Below are positions 51,541-62,239 of a stretch of 64,000 nucleotides of DNA, piece by piece. The notes beneath the pieces were generated by a model, which saw only the letters and a program-made list of their open reading frames with translations, ran no database searches and was not told the origin of the DNA. The position numbers were made by a program, and so were the translations under genes. Origin of the DNA: Cardinalis cardinalis (lineage: Eukaryota; Chordata; Aves; Passeriformes; Cardinalidae); contig JACDOX010000140.1 of NCBI GenBank assembly GCA_014549065.1, forward strand, positions 320,770 through 384,769, written 5' to 3'. Every line of letters starts with the position of its first letter. Position 1 is the stretch's first letter.

Positions 51541-51590
51541 CTTATTTCTTATATTATTTAATTTCTTATATATCTTATATTATTTAAATG
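51541..51590 (+). repeat. AT-rich imperfect tandem repeat beside a CR1 copy
   Basis: 'ttcttatattatttaa' is followed by 'tatcttatattatttaa'. The tract starts at the 5'-truncated end of the minus-strand CR1 (50965-51537). Confidence 0.65.
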
Positions 51591-52703
51591 CACCTCATTT
51601 CCTTGGCATTAAAAGTAAAGCTGTTTTCTGACCTGTCATTTTTTGTAGAATATGTAATCAGTGCTCTTCTTTTTATAACAGTTGTCCTTGCCTTTTATCT
51701 GGGTTGAAGTAAACTCATTAAAGATTTATTTCCTTTTTTTGTTTGGCACCTCTGTAACAGTCAGGGTATCTTACNTAAAGAGAATGGTTTGGTTTTATCT
51801 GTTCCTTGAGGCGAATTACTGGCNCATGCTAGATAGCCTCTGGTTACTTTTCACAGGAAACCAAAGGNCCAAACCTTTGGTCCTCTGTAAGANAAGGGAG
51901 ACAAACTGAGGGCNTTTGGTGGTTCAGAGACTTAGTTAACCCCCTGTTCCTCTATAGGATGGTAAAGTGAGGGAGGTATGAGCTGAAAAAATGGGTTCTG
52001 AGATTGCATCAAATTTGTGCACAGTCCAGTTTCAACACTGGAAATCCAGACTAAACCTGGTCTAAAAAGTTTGCCTGGACTTAGCATGTCAAGGAGCAAG
52101 TTTATTAGAGGTTGTCTGAAAAACAGTGTCATGACACAGAAAACTCTGCTTTCTGCTTTGTCTAACAAAACATCCAGATGTTGGGGCCCATAGCACCATN
52201 TCTTTTGGCTGGTGTGACTAGATGTTAGTGTCACAGAATGAGCTGCTCAAAGTTTTTCTATGTTTTTCTGTGAGAGAACATTAATGTGCCTTGTTGTAAG
52301 TATTCCCTTATTTTTCTGTCTGCTATACATTGGTCTTACATACTTGACACAGCAGTTGCAACAGACCTCCATTCTGCTGTCAACTCCACAGAGTTTGCCT
52401 GTAAGGTAGTTCACTTTTGTTTCTAAAAAATTGAAGGATTGCTTTACATTTGCTTATTTTTGTACTCATGGTAACATTTGTTACTTGCCGTTGGTACAGA
52501 GTGGTGAAGTTATGTGTTCCAAACCATCTCATATGTTGTTCTAAGAAATGGTTATACAGTTTCTGTGGATTTGAGCACAGCCAGTCCTTCTGGATGTTAG
52601 AGGGGTTGAGCCCCTTCATATCCTACTGTTGGAGAGACAGGAGTTCCCTGTGGTGAAGAGGGATGTAGGGTTGGCTTTTGAGTTACAGAAATGGTCAGGC
52701 TGG

Positions 52704-52808
52704 TGTTGTGGTTTAACCCCAGCTGGCAACTCAGCCCCACACAGCCTCTCTCATTTCCCCTCAGTGGGATAGGGGAGAGAAGGGGAGAGAGAACTAGAAA
52801 AGTAAAAA
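52704..52808 (-). mobile_element. Fragment of an LTR related to the one at 61643-62234
   Basis: 'tgttgtggtttaaccccagc' followed by 'tggcaactcagccccacaca' and 'ccctcagtgggataggg' is the reverse complement of the 3' end of the same LTR family. Only ~105 bases remain; the rest of the LTR is absent. It lies in the candidate 3' UTR intron, antisense to BCKDHB. Confidence 0.82.
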
Positions 52809-54578
52809 TATCTGGGTACTGTGGTTAATAATTTCTAAAGTTAGCATTATTATCTTAATGTACATTTAATTTTGTTCAGCCTATGTTGACAGCATCTCAC
52901 ACACAGGTAGTTGCTTATCTTGAGTTTGTCAGTACAGATGGATGTTCTGCGTAAAGACAGTGTTTGTTGATGTCTCCTGTGTACCTCACCAATGAGACAG
53001 GCAAGAGCAAAATCTCTATCTTTCAGCAGCTTCTCAGTTATTAAAATTTGTAGCTATGTTTGGTATATGAGAAACAGCTTCCTGGTAGGCAGCTGTGTTC
53101 CAGATAACTCTCTGTAGTTGGAAAACAGATAAAGATAAAAAGAGCAGTGAGATTAGGATGGATATACATTTCCTGGATAAATGGAAGAGTGTCTGGCTGT
53201 TTGAGGAGGGAAAAATCCCTAAAAGAAGAAACAGAAGATAGCCATGAAACCGAAGAAAATAGTGACAAGTTTTAGATAATATGCTCTTGTTCACAAATAC
53301 GTTGAGGGCTGACTGTAGCATCGAAATGGCAGGGATTTAAGTGCTTTTCTGTTAGATTTTGCAGCTTTTACTACACATTTGCATATTTTGTTTTCTTGTC
53401 AAATTCTGAATTTTAAAGCTATGTTACACTTTACCTCCATGAGAGTGTGTGTGTTCATGGAGAGCCATTGTTATTGTTACAAACAGTCTCTGAAAAGGCA
53501 GTGCACTGAACTTCATTGCAGAACTATTTTATGAGAAGTTTAATCTTGGTGCTTAAAGGTTAGGTGATGTTAGGGGATCTTAGGGGGCTGATTTAAATTT
53601 ATTTTTCTTTCCAAGCATGCAGTTGAAATTGGTTGTGCTGGGAAACAGGAAGGGACCTGCAAGGTGCTTTAGTTAGTAATTGTGTCTTCCTTGCACTCCT
53701 GGCTGTTTGGCAGGGCTTCATACAGGTTAGCTTGAGGACAGGACAACTGTACTTCCTCTCCCTGTTTGGTAAATAAGATATGAGAGACTGTGCAAGATCT
53801 TTTTAACCTGAGACTAACAACCAGTTTCTTTCAATACATGAATCACAAATGTGGGAGACCAGACTGCCTGCTTAATAAGTGCTATCTGTAGCCCACTAGA
53901 ATTAACAACCTCCAGAAACTTGAGTAGGATGCAACATGCCTGGTTTATAATCTTTTCCTTCTGGATGACAAAAATCATACAGGCGGTCAGTGAATCATGT
54001 CTTACAACAAGTGAGTAGTCCACNTATAAGATACCACTCTACTAGAGCTATGAGTTAGACTGTTGGTATGGCTGCTGCAAACCTGTACTTGCATTCAGAC
54101 ATTGCTGAGAACTCATGCAAAATCAATAATGAAATTATCTTAAAAAAATCCCTGTAAACAGGAAAGGTGTTGGCTATAGTTTCTTTACCAGACCCCTCTT
54201 CTCTGTAATAGTGGAATGAGAGTATATCTAATAGAAAAAATACAAAACATTTATTGCTTAACATTCTAGAGTAGGAGGGAGGGTAGTTCATCATAAATTT
54301 CTTCGAGTAAATGGCAATAATTAGTGGTGTGCTGACTCTAGGTATCATTTGCAGCATTTCTCATTTCTGTGGGTCTACCCTGGCAGCTTTAAAGACATGA
54401 AATAATATTTAATACAAAATCAGTAAGTAATTGATAGTAATTTATTTTAGTTCATACNCCTTGAAGTTAAGACATTATGAATTTAGGAACTAAGATTACC
54501 CTGGAGTATGCTGTCTAATGTGNAGATATTAGTTTCAGTCTTCAGATTTATAATTTATTTTGTCATCTTTTTCTACAG

Positions 54579-54920
54579 AGAGGAGAAGAACAACAGGGAA
54601 ATACAGAAGCTGCCTTCAAAGCTCTTGACATTTTAATCAGATCTTTTGGGTTTGGAATTTACATGGCAGACTTTTCTTTTAACTCAGCTATCCTGAATGT
54701 TCATCTTGGCTATTCTTCAGCAAGTTCAAATTTTCCTTAATTATGAAATCAGTGATGGGCAGGTGATTGTTACAGTAAGTACTTTCAGATGTATTCAAAG
54801 ATATTCCAGATGTTGAATGAAAATTGCACATTGCCGTGCTTCACTAGGTTGCATCTAGACTTCACTGTGTAAATATTACAAGCAGAATTTTATTCAATAA
54901 AACATGTTATGCTCATGTAG
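54579..54920 (+). other. BCKDHB: Candidate terminal 3' UTR exon of BCKDHB
   Basis: A pyrimidine-rich tract and acceptor (TTTTTCTACAG, ending at 54578) lead into sequence of mixed composition without a long open frame, as expected of a UTR. AATAAA occurs at 54896-54901, followed by a T/GT-rich stretch that could serve as the downstream element. The first bases after the acceptor are AGAGGAGAAG, so a start at 54581 after the second AG is also possible. The human gene is known to make transcripts with different 3' non-coding regions, which fits a separate UTR exon. A GTAAGT at about 54774 could also make the first ~195 bases an internal exon. The assignment rests on position and signals only. 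Confidence 0.55.
54896..54901 (+). terminator. Poly(A) signal AATAAA (candidate BCKDHB 3' end)
   Basis: A canonical AATAAA lies 318 bases into the candidate terminal exon. The sequence downstream is rich in T and GT. Further AATAAA hexamers lie at 54988-54993, 55939-55944 and 56049-56054 and could give longer 3' ends. Confidence 0.5.
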
Positions 54921-56636
54921 TCTCTTCGTTTTGCTATTGTTTTCAAAGAACCCAAAGAAGTTANTTGAATGGGACTGTTTTCAACACAATAAACCTTACA
55001 CAGCCAGACCAACTTGTGTGATAGAGACCTGCTTTAACTGGTGGCATCAATGTTTTACTTGAGTGGCTTCATGCAAAATAGTNCCTAATACTGATTTCCC
55101 TTTCTGCAAGGGGAAGTCCATTTTTCTCCAGAGGGGAGGAGAGCTTTTTTTCCTTTGTTGCTGTGTGTGAGAGGCTTAATTGGTATATCTTTGCTGCAAT
55201 ATCCTTCCTTCTAGAATTGGAATGTGTTTGCTACTAAGCAGCTGTGCAAAAAGCAATTCCTCTTCTTTTTGCCTGCTTTGCTCTCTGTACAAATCAGTCT
55301 GATGCTGCATTGCTTAGTACCGAATAGGGGAAGGACGAGATGGATGGCTGCAGCCAGATAATCACATTTCTGTGATTATTCAGGGGGGTCTTTCTGAGAG
55401 AAAGAAGAATACCTTTGTACACAAACCTGCTCAGGATAATCCTCAAGGTGACAGGTGAAACACACCAGGGAGGAACTTGAGGAGGATAACTTCACATTCA
55501 GTATCAGTGGATCTATGGAAAGTGCTAAACTGTCATCTTTTCAGGTCTTACCATTTTGTGTAAGAGTCTGTCTTTACAGTTTGTGCATTCCCTAAAGAAT
55601 TTCACACCTGATAATGAAGACAGTTCTTAATGTATCCAATCAAAATGAGATTGTTGTCAAATTGTGCAAGTCTCCTGTAAATGCCATGTATAGAACTTGT
55701 TNATTGTCTGAAATAAGATAGGTGCATTACATACTTTATATTTTTTTGTGCTGGATGGAAGCTATTTTGGTCATATGAAGAAAAATGATTTTAAAAATTA
55801 TTTCTGTCTTTGTAAAACATGATAGNTATTTTAGTAACTGTCTCCTAAAAATGTACTGTTACTGTATTTCAAAGCATATAAAATAGATGCAATTATAGCA
55901 CTGCCTTAGTAAAATGTACTTTGGTAATTTATAGCCTTAATAAAATATACTTTGTATTCACAGTTTTCACAGAAAAAAGTGATTTCTAATTTAGTGCAAA
56001 GCCTAAGTTCAAGTTTCCTGTATTGAAATATGGAAAAATATATTTCTTAATAAACATGTGGAAAATATTTGCTCTTAATGTGGACTGCTACTATCCGGTT
56101 GAGGGGCAGGTTTTGTGTTTTCGGTGACTGGTGTTGTGTCAGTTTTAATAGTATAAAAAATTATTCCTTTCTCCTCTGTTTTGGGTAATAGAATATTTTT
56201 NCCTGGCAAACATGGATTGATGTTCTAAAATAGGTGCTGCCTCCAAAAGCCTGCCTAGATGGCAGTATTCACTCACATAACCTGTGCTCAAGGATGGAGG
56301 CTGTTTAAGTGCGTGTTACGGAAAAATGACTTACAGTGCTAAACTGGATGGGAAGGTGTATGCTNGTACATACAAATAACTGTTTCTTATTAAGTTTCCT
56401 AATAATAAAATCCAAAGACAAGTCATATTTTCTGGGTTTTAACCACTTAGGTCTCCTAATTTTATTCTCAGATTTAACCTGGGCAATGATTGTTTCACAC
56501 TAAGTAACTCCTAAAGGAAAAATTGTGTCACAACTCCTTGCTGATAGTCCAGAAAATTAGTAATCAATATAGTAATGCTCATTTAACACCAATTGCTGGA
56601 AATACTTGCGGTACAAAGTTTATTGCTGGGTCCTGA

Positions 56637-56837
56637 GATCTTCACTGAAAGGGTTTTCAAATCTTGGAAGAGCTCCAGGGAAATAGGGGAGTCACCATGC
56701 CTGGAGGTTTTTAAAAGGTGTGTAGCTTTGACATTAGGAGTATGGTTTAGTGGTGGACTTGGTTGTGCCAGGATAATAGTTGAACTGTGATGATCTTAGA
56801 GGTCTTTTGCAGCCTAAATTATTCTGTTATTCTATGA
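56637..56837 (+). mobile_element. CR1 LINE 3' end, short
   Basis: About 200 bases are recognisable: 'gatcttcactgaaagggttt', 'gagtcaccatgcctggaggt', 'tatggtttagtggtggactt', 'gatgatcttagaggtctttt', ending 'attctgttattctatga', the degenerate CR1 terminal repeats. It is strongly 5'-truncated and lies about 2 kb downstream of the candidate BCKDHB 3' end. Confidence 0.88.
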
Positions 56838-59142
56838 AAGACCTACACAGCCTTCCTGGAACCTCAGATTAATTAACTGCAGATGAAAGACTTGTATCCT
56901 CTTCTGTCATCTAGCTCAGTTAAGACTGTAGTGCTGTAACAACCTCACAGTAATAAACAGTGCACTGATTATATAAAAATTGGACATAAATCATTAGAGG
57001 TAATCTTCCTCGTGGAAGTGCATGTGTTTGTAAGAGGATTAGCCAGTAGTACATTCTCACTGCAGTAGCCAGGAGCCTTGACACAATGACCTTCTGCTCC
57101 TACGGTCGGATAATCAATTCTGAGCCCATTAATCTTTCCAGACAGATTTCTTGCTCCCTTAGCTAAAACCCAGTGTTCCTGGTGCACTGGTATACTGCAG
57201 AAGCTCTGTTCTAGCCACATAACTTCAGAGGCAGCAACTGAAAGGAATCCATTCAGCAAGCTGGCAGAGATGGTTATCACAGCAGCTCATGGGGTTCAGT
57301 GAGCATTATATGTTCATAACAAAATAAGCTGACACAGTCTGTAAGCTCTGCCAGATTTCAGCAGACCTGAAATAAGGATGCAATTCTTTTGTAGCTCTTT
57401 TTCAGCTTAGCTGCTCTGCAAGATACACATTGATTAGATATGGGAGGGCTACAGCTGATTTCAGTATAAAACATGACTTTTAGAACTTGGTTCAGTTGCT
57501 TGTGCTTTGGCATCAAGTACCATTTGAGACACCCTGGGATATCCTGCATGGTCTCCATGTCTCCAGCTGCTGCTTCCATAGTCCTCTATGTGGTATCTGC
57601 CAACCCCATGTGTATCTTGGGTGCCTCAGGGCATCTCAAATAGCATCGATGCTGGCATTCAGGCATCTAAATGAAGCCCTTTGTTTTCTAGAACTTTGGA
57701 TAGCTGATGTCTGACTATTTTTCTGTGAGCTTGCATAAAATGCCAGCACTGAGATTAGTCCAGTCCTTGATTTTCCAGGTAAATTGCTCAAATCCCTAGT
57801 ATGTACATAAGGTGGGATACATGATGTTGTGTGTGAAAGAATCATCTCCTAGGTGATGGGCTGATGCTGCACTGGCCTGTTCCTCAAGGAAAGTAATTTA
57901 GAGGAAAACCCCAACCTTGGAACTGTTACCTGGCTGGAGTTGGTTGCCATATGTCACAAGGTTTCTGATGATTATCTGAAGGTAACGGGGCAAGGGCCTA
58001 GTTCTATTTCAGCAAAACCATGAGTAATAGGAGGGAGTTAATGGGAGATGAGTCCCCTTGCTTTCTATAGGCTCTGTGTGGGATTCAACTCAGGATTAAG
58101 CCACCTAAATGTGTCTGGATTTAGGTGTGTATGACTGAGCAGAGCAGTTGAGCTGGTTTTAAGTTCCTTTAAGGTAATCTTGACTCATTCTGCAGATTGA
58201 ACTGACTCCACTGACTAGTTGCCTGGTGCCACATTAGGTGCTGTAAGGTGTCCTGCCCTGGCCCTCAGCTGCNTGTCTAGAAAGGTTCAAGTCTCCCATC
58301 AGTCCTTGGTCACACCTGCTGTACTCAAGGTACATCTTTCACCATGCTCGAAGTCATCTGGGGCATCNTTGCTAAATGGATGGGCAGCAGGATCTAATTC
58401 CCCAGTGGCTGTGGCTGCCATGGGATCACAGCCCAAAGGCAGGCATTAGATTCTTAACTTCAAACGAAATTACTCATTCTATGCTTTTGNCAGAAGGGAT
58501 AGAATGGAGAGGAGGCACATGAAATGTTTTGAGGATGCTGGGGCCATGCACTAAGTGGTAGGAGAAGCTGGGGGAGGATGGTCTGTCCTTCAGTCCAGCT
58601 GCTACAAGCAGCATTGGCCTAATCCATGCTTCAGATCATGTAAGTCATCCCCAGCCCCCTAACAGAAAGAACTAAACCTCCTGATGAGCAATACNAATTA
58701 ATTTGATCAGCTGCCTATTTTCATATTTCAAGGGCAGCACTGAAGCAACCCCAGCCTTGGTTTTATNTTACTTGCTATGAAATTGCTTTATGGTCTTTGG
58801 TGATGTTTTTAAACACTATTTTTGTCTGCCAAAATAATTCTGCTACTCTAAGAGCAGAAACTAGTGTCTGGTCTTGCTCATGTAGGTCTGTGGCTAACTG
58901 TTCTACAGATGACAGTAATGTGCCACCAGTGTCTCATAAGGCATCCCTGTTGATTCCTGTGTGTAATTAATTACTTTTATATGGTAATTAAATCATTCCT
59001 GTTTACTTGCACTCTGCTTGCAGCTGAGTACTTGCTGAAAAGAGAAGTTGTTTGACTTGCCTGTGGTTGCTCTCTTGCAGCATTGGTGAGCTCTGCCCTG
59101 CCTGAGCCACTGCTAGTTCCAGGCTTGAGTAATCTCTGGCAG

Positions 59143-59425
59143 TTCCGAGGCCTGCCCCGGGCTGCAGGCGGCACTTTNCGGGTGCCGAAGCTGATGCAGC
59201 CCCTTCCCCTCTGCTGCCCTGCCGCTCTCTGCTGCGCTGGGGGCTCCGGGCAGCCCCTGCCGAGGCTGCGGCCGGCAAAGGGCGCTGTGGCTGTGCGGAG
59301 CCGTGCCCTGTGGGGTCCCAGGTACCTCTGGTTTGGCGGGGGCAGCAGAGGGTGCAGAGCCCCGCCCTGTGAGAGCTGGGACAGCGGCGCCGCTCCCAGG
59401 GACGGGCTCTGGAGCGGCTGGAGCA
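59143..59425. promoter_or_regulatory. CpG-island-like block
   Basis: By eye there are about 20 CpG dinucleotides in ~280 bases of clearly GC-rich sequence, in a window otherwise poor in CpG. Typical pieces are 'ggctgcggccggcaaagggc' and 'gacagcggcgccgctcccag'. A plus-strand CCCAG|GTACCT donor-like site lies at 59321/59322. It could be a promoter of an unannotated or non-coding transcript, or an isolated GC-rich island. No coding sequence is recognised on either strand. Confidence 0.5.
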
Positions 59426-61637
59426 GCACATCCAGGCAGGTCCCAGTGGCAGCTGCACAGGGGAGATACCAGAGATGATTGTGTTTCAGTGATGATGACC
59501 TGGGACCTGGCAGGCGCTGTATGACTCCAAGCCTGCCTGCATTTGCAGTGCACGGTGTTCCACATGCAGCTCGGCTGTCTCACACTTGTTGNTTGCTAGT
59601 CCAGGGGTTTGCAAGAGGGGGCAAACCCAGATATGTTTAAAATTTTTGGATGATTTGTGCAGGAGGTGCAGGGAAGGTGCTCCCAGCCTGACCCGTGGCT
59701 GTAACATAGTGCTGTAGGCTTTTCTCTACCATCCAGCCTGATGCAGGGTAGTGCCTCAAGTCTCAGCATAAGACGATTGAGATGTGTATGTCACATAATA
59801 AAGTGTTTTGGCCGCAGGAATTTTCAAAGATGCCTCTCAAGAGAGCAGTGAGGCAGTGGAGGAACAAAGTGCGGCCTTGTTCAAGTGCTGTTCTGATGGT
59901 TTCATGGCATCTCTTTTTGTAACCTATTGATCCTGTGGTTTTTCACAAAACAGAATTTAGCTTGGGAAGGAAAGTGTGAGCAGGTTGGCATTCAAATGTT
60001 AATACATGGAGAGCAACAAGGACTAAGGAAAAGCCTAGTGTAAATGTAACTTAGTCCTCTCAGNTGGTTTTTTGTCAGTCCCCCCACCCATCTCTTCAGT
60101 AAAGTTTTCTCCCTCCCTTTTTGCCAACAACCTAGTTATTCCATCAACTACAACACTTTTAAATATTTGAAGTCATTTTTGTCGGATTTTTTTTTTGGAA
60201 TAAAACCAAACTATTGTTCCTCATTTGCTGTGTTACAGTTGACTTAGAGGCCACTGAAGCAAGTGGATGTTGNACAGCCTTACAGAGCAGAGCTGGTCTG
60301 AAGCCCTGGCCTCCTCCTTGGTCCTTCCCTTCCTGGCTTGGCCCCATGCCACAGCCAAGCCACAACTTTGCTGGGTGTTCTGCCCCAAGCAGGGGAGCTA
60401 GGCCCAGGGAGGTCATGGAGTGAGTACCAGAGCAGTGGCGACTGCTGCTGCTGGGTGATGAAGAGTGAGAGGGAGAAGAGGTGTGAGGAAGGCATTAGCA
60501 TTTTGTTGCAGGGTCATAGCTGTGCCTGTCCTCAGCCAGTGACTCCAGCCTTCCCAGGCTCCCCACTCCACTGCCATCCCAGCCTCAGTCCCTTGGGAGA
60601 AGGAGCCAGCCTGGTTGTCACAGACTGTGCATCTCTCCCTACCTGTGGTGCGTGCAGCCACCATGTCCCATCCCCATCCCTTCTTGTTCCTTCTCACCCC
60701 GGTGGAGGCAGCTTTGGTGACTTACAGCAATTTGCTGCTCAGGCTGTGAAACACCCACTCAGGCAGTGATCTGAGTGTTGTCATCTGCGCAGCTTGAGCC
60801 TTTGGGAAATGACACTTTATCTAATTAGCTTTCAACGAAGAACATGTGATTCATCTTGTGTTGTGAGCAGTGAAATCACGGAGCATTTTGCTGTCAGCAT
60901 CGCGAACCGAGCCGGCTTCCACAGTACTGCGGTTTAAGGGACGCCCTGTGCAGATTTGTCTGGGTTTCTGTCATTGCTGCACCAGCTCACTCTCCTCAGC
61001 TTCATCTGCCTCTGCTCTTGCAAAGCTGTTTTGTGGCAGCACAGCAACTGCCTGCATTCATCCTGATGTTTTGGGAAGGAGGATGTTCAAGTTATTAATG
61101 CAGTTAAAATTATCTCAGTGGAGCATAGCCACAAAAGCAAACTGATGTTTATGGTGTCTACAGACACACTGAAATTAGTGAGGCTGCTCTTGAATGAATC
61201 TGGCTCCATGAGATTGAAATTTAAAATATCTTTCNCAATGAATTTGATTCATTTTATTTTTAAGGGCAAGCAATCCTTAGGTTACAGTAATTTCCATCCA
61301 CTGTCCTGNTAACATAAATATCCATAAATATCTGTACACGATACATATATCCATAGATGAAATCTTAAGATTCTTCAACTAAGTATTAAATATGGGGCTA
61401 TCTATTAAGCAAGTTCTTTGGNTTTATTTGCTTGTTTTTCAACCAGGGGAAATAGTTAAATTCAAGTGAGATTTGTTCTTTTATTATTTATGAAGCTCTT
61501 TGGTTCTTTCGTTAATTCTGATACTATGCTGAAAAAATCTGCTTGGTAAGTGTTGCTGCAGTCACATGCAATGAGCTGTGTTATGTCTGTGATTACTCCC
61601 CTTCACTGCTTGGGAATATGTAGACCTGATACTGTAT

Positions 61638-61642
61638 CTGAN
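61638..61642. repeat. Left 5-bp target-site duplication of the solo LTR
   Basis: The sequence ctgan directly precedes the TG of the LTR and pairs with ctgag at 62235-62239. Confidence 0.7.
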
Positions 61643-62234
61643 TGTCCTGGTTTTGGCTGGGATGGAGTTAATTTTCTTCCAAGTACCANGTAGCTGGTAC
61701 AATGTGATGTTTTGAATTGAGTACAAAAATAATGTTGGTAACACCCTGATGTTTTGGGTTTTGCTCAGTTGTGCTGACCTTAATTCAAGGATTTTCCAGT
61801 TTGTCATGCTCTGCCAGTAGGAGACAAATGAGAAGCTGGTGGGGAGCGGGGCCAGAACAGCTGACCCAAACTAGCCAAAGAGATATTCCATACCACAGAA
61901 TGCCATGCCCAGTGTATAAACTGAGGGCAGTTGGCCAGGAGGATTNCTGCCTTGGGGATGGACTGGTCATCAGTCAGCAGCTGGTCACCAAGTGTGTTGT
62001 GCCTCTTGTTTCTCTTGGGTTTCATCTTTTTCTCTCCTTTCCAATATTACTATTACCATTATTGTTTTTATTTTATTCTATTTTGTTGTATTTTATTTCA
62101 ATTATTAAGCTCTTCTTACCTCAAACCGCAAGCTTTACTTTTTTCTTCCCTATTCTTCTCCCCACTGGGGAGGTGGAGGGGAGGAGTGAGTGGCTGTGCA
62201 GTTCTTAGTTGCTGGCTGGATTTAAACCACAACA
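61643..62234 (+). mobile_element. Solitary ERVL-like LTR, 592 bp, with target-site duplication
   Basis: The element starts TGTCCTGGTTTTGGCTGGGA and ends TTTAAACCACAACA, with TG...CA termini. It is flanked by 'ctgan' at 61638-61642 and 'ctgag' at 62235-62239, a 5-bp target duplication if n is g. It matches the avian LTR family that begins with this phrase and ends 'gctggctgg...ttaaaccacaaca'. A possible promoter TATAAA is at 61915-61920. The expected ATTAAA poly(A) signal reads ATTAAG (62104-62109). No primer-binding site or internal retroviral sequence follows, so it is a solo LTR left by recombination between two LTRs. The 5-bp duplication supports an ERVL-type assignment, but I cannot name the subfamily. 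Confidence 0.88.
61915..61920 (+). promoter_or_regulatory. TATA-like box in the solo LTR
   Basis: TATAAA lies in the middle of the LTR, 273 bases from its 5' end, where the U3 promoter would be expected. Activity is unknown. Confidence 0.4.
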
Positions 62235-62239
62235 CTGAG
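62235..62239. repeat. Right 5-bp target-site duplication of the solo LTR
   Basis: The sequence ctgag directly follows the terminal CA of the LTR and pairs with ctgan at 61638-61642. Confidence 0.7.

Larger units (their letters stand above)
49684..54578 (+). other. BCKDHB: Candidate 3' UTR intron of BCKDHB, 4895 bp
   Basis: It begins with the donor GTGAGA and ends with the acceptor TTCTACAG. It contains an AT-rich low-complexity tract (49768-49840), a minus-strand CR1 (50965-51537) and an inverted LTR fragment (about 52704-52808). The rest is unremarkable and I see no coding exon. If the donor is not used, this would be 3' UTR and intergenic sequence. Confidence 0.55.
54921..61642. other. Region downstream of BCKDHB with no recognised gene
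   Basis: It contains additional AATAAA hexamers up to 56054, a CR1 3' end (56637-56837), and a CpG-rich block (about 59143-59425). Between 60280 and 61100 the sequence is GC-rich but does not look coding. Open frames on both strands around 59-61 kb overlap one another and reflect high GC, with no domain I recognise. In mammals the region downstream of this gene is gene-poor, which fits. Confidence 0.6.

Noticed and set aside
57500..58450. Possible old interspersed repeat with 'ctaaat' and 'atttaggtg' phrases
   Set aside because: It reminded me of old amniote repeats, but I could not follow a collinear match, so no element is claimed.
58977..59583. Several overlapping open frames of ~130-156 codons on both strands
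   Set aside because: They coincide with the GC-rich block, where stop codons are rare in all frames. They overlap each other and show no recognisable protein.
60338..60769. 143-codon plus-strand open frame
   Set aside because: The GC-rich composition explains the length, the opposite strand is also open, and the residue pattern (many S, P, G, C) is low in information.
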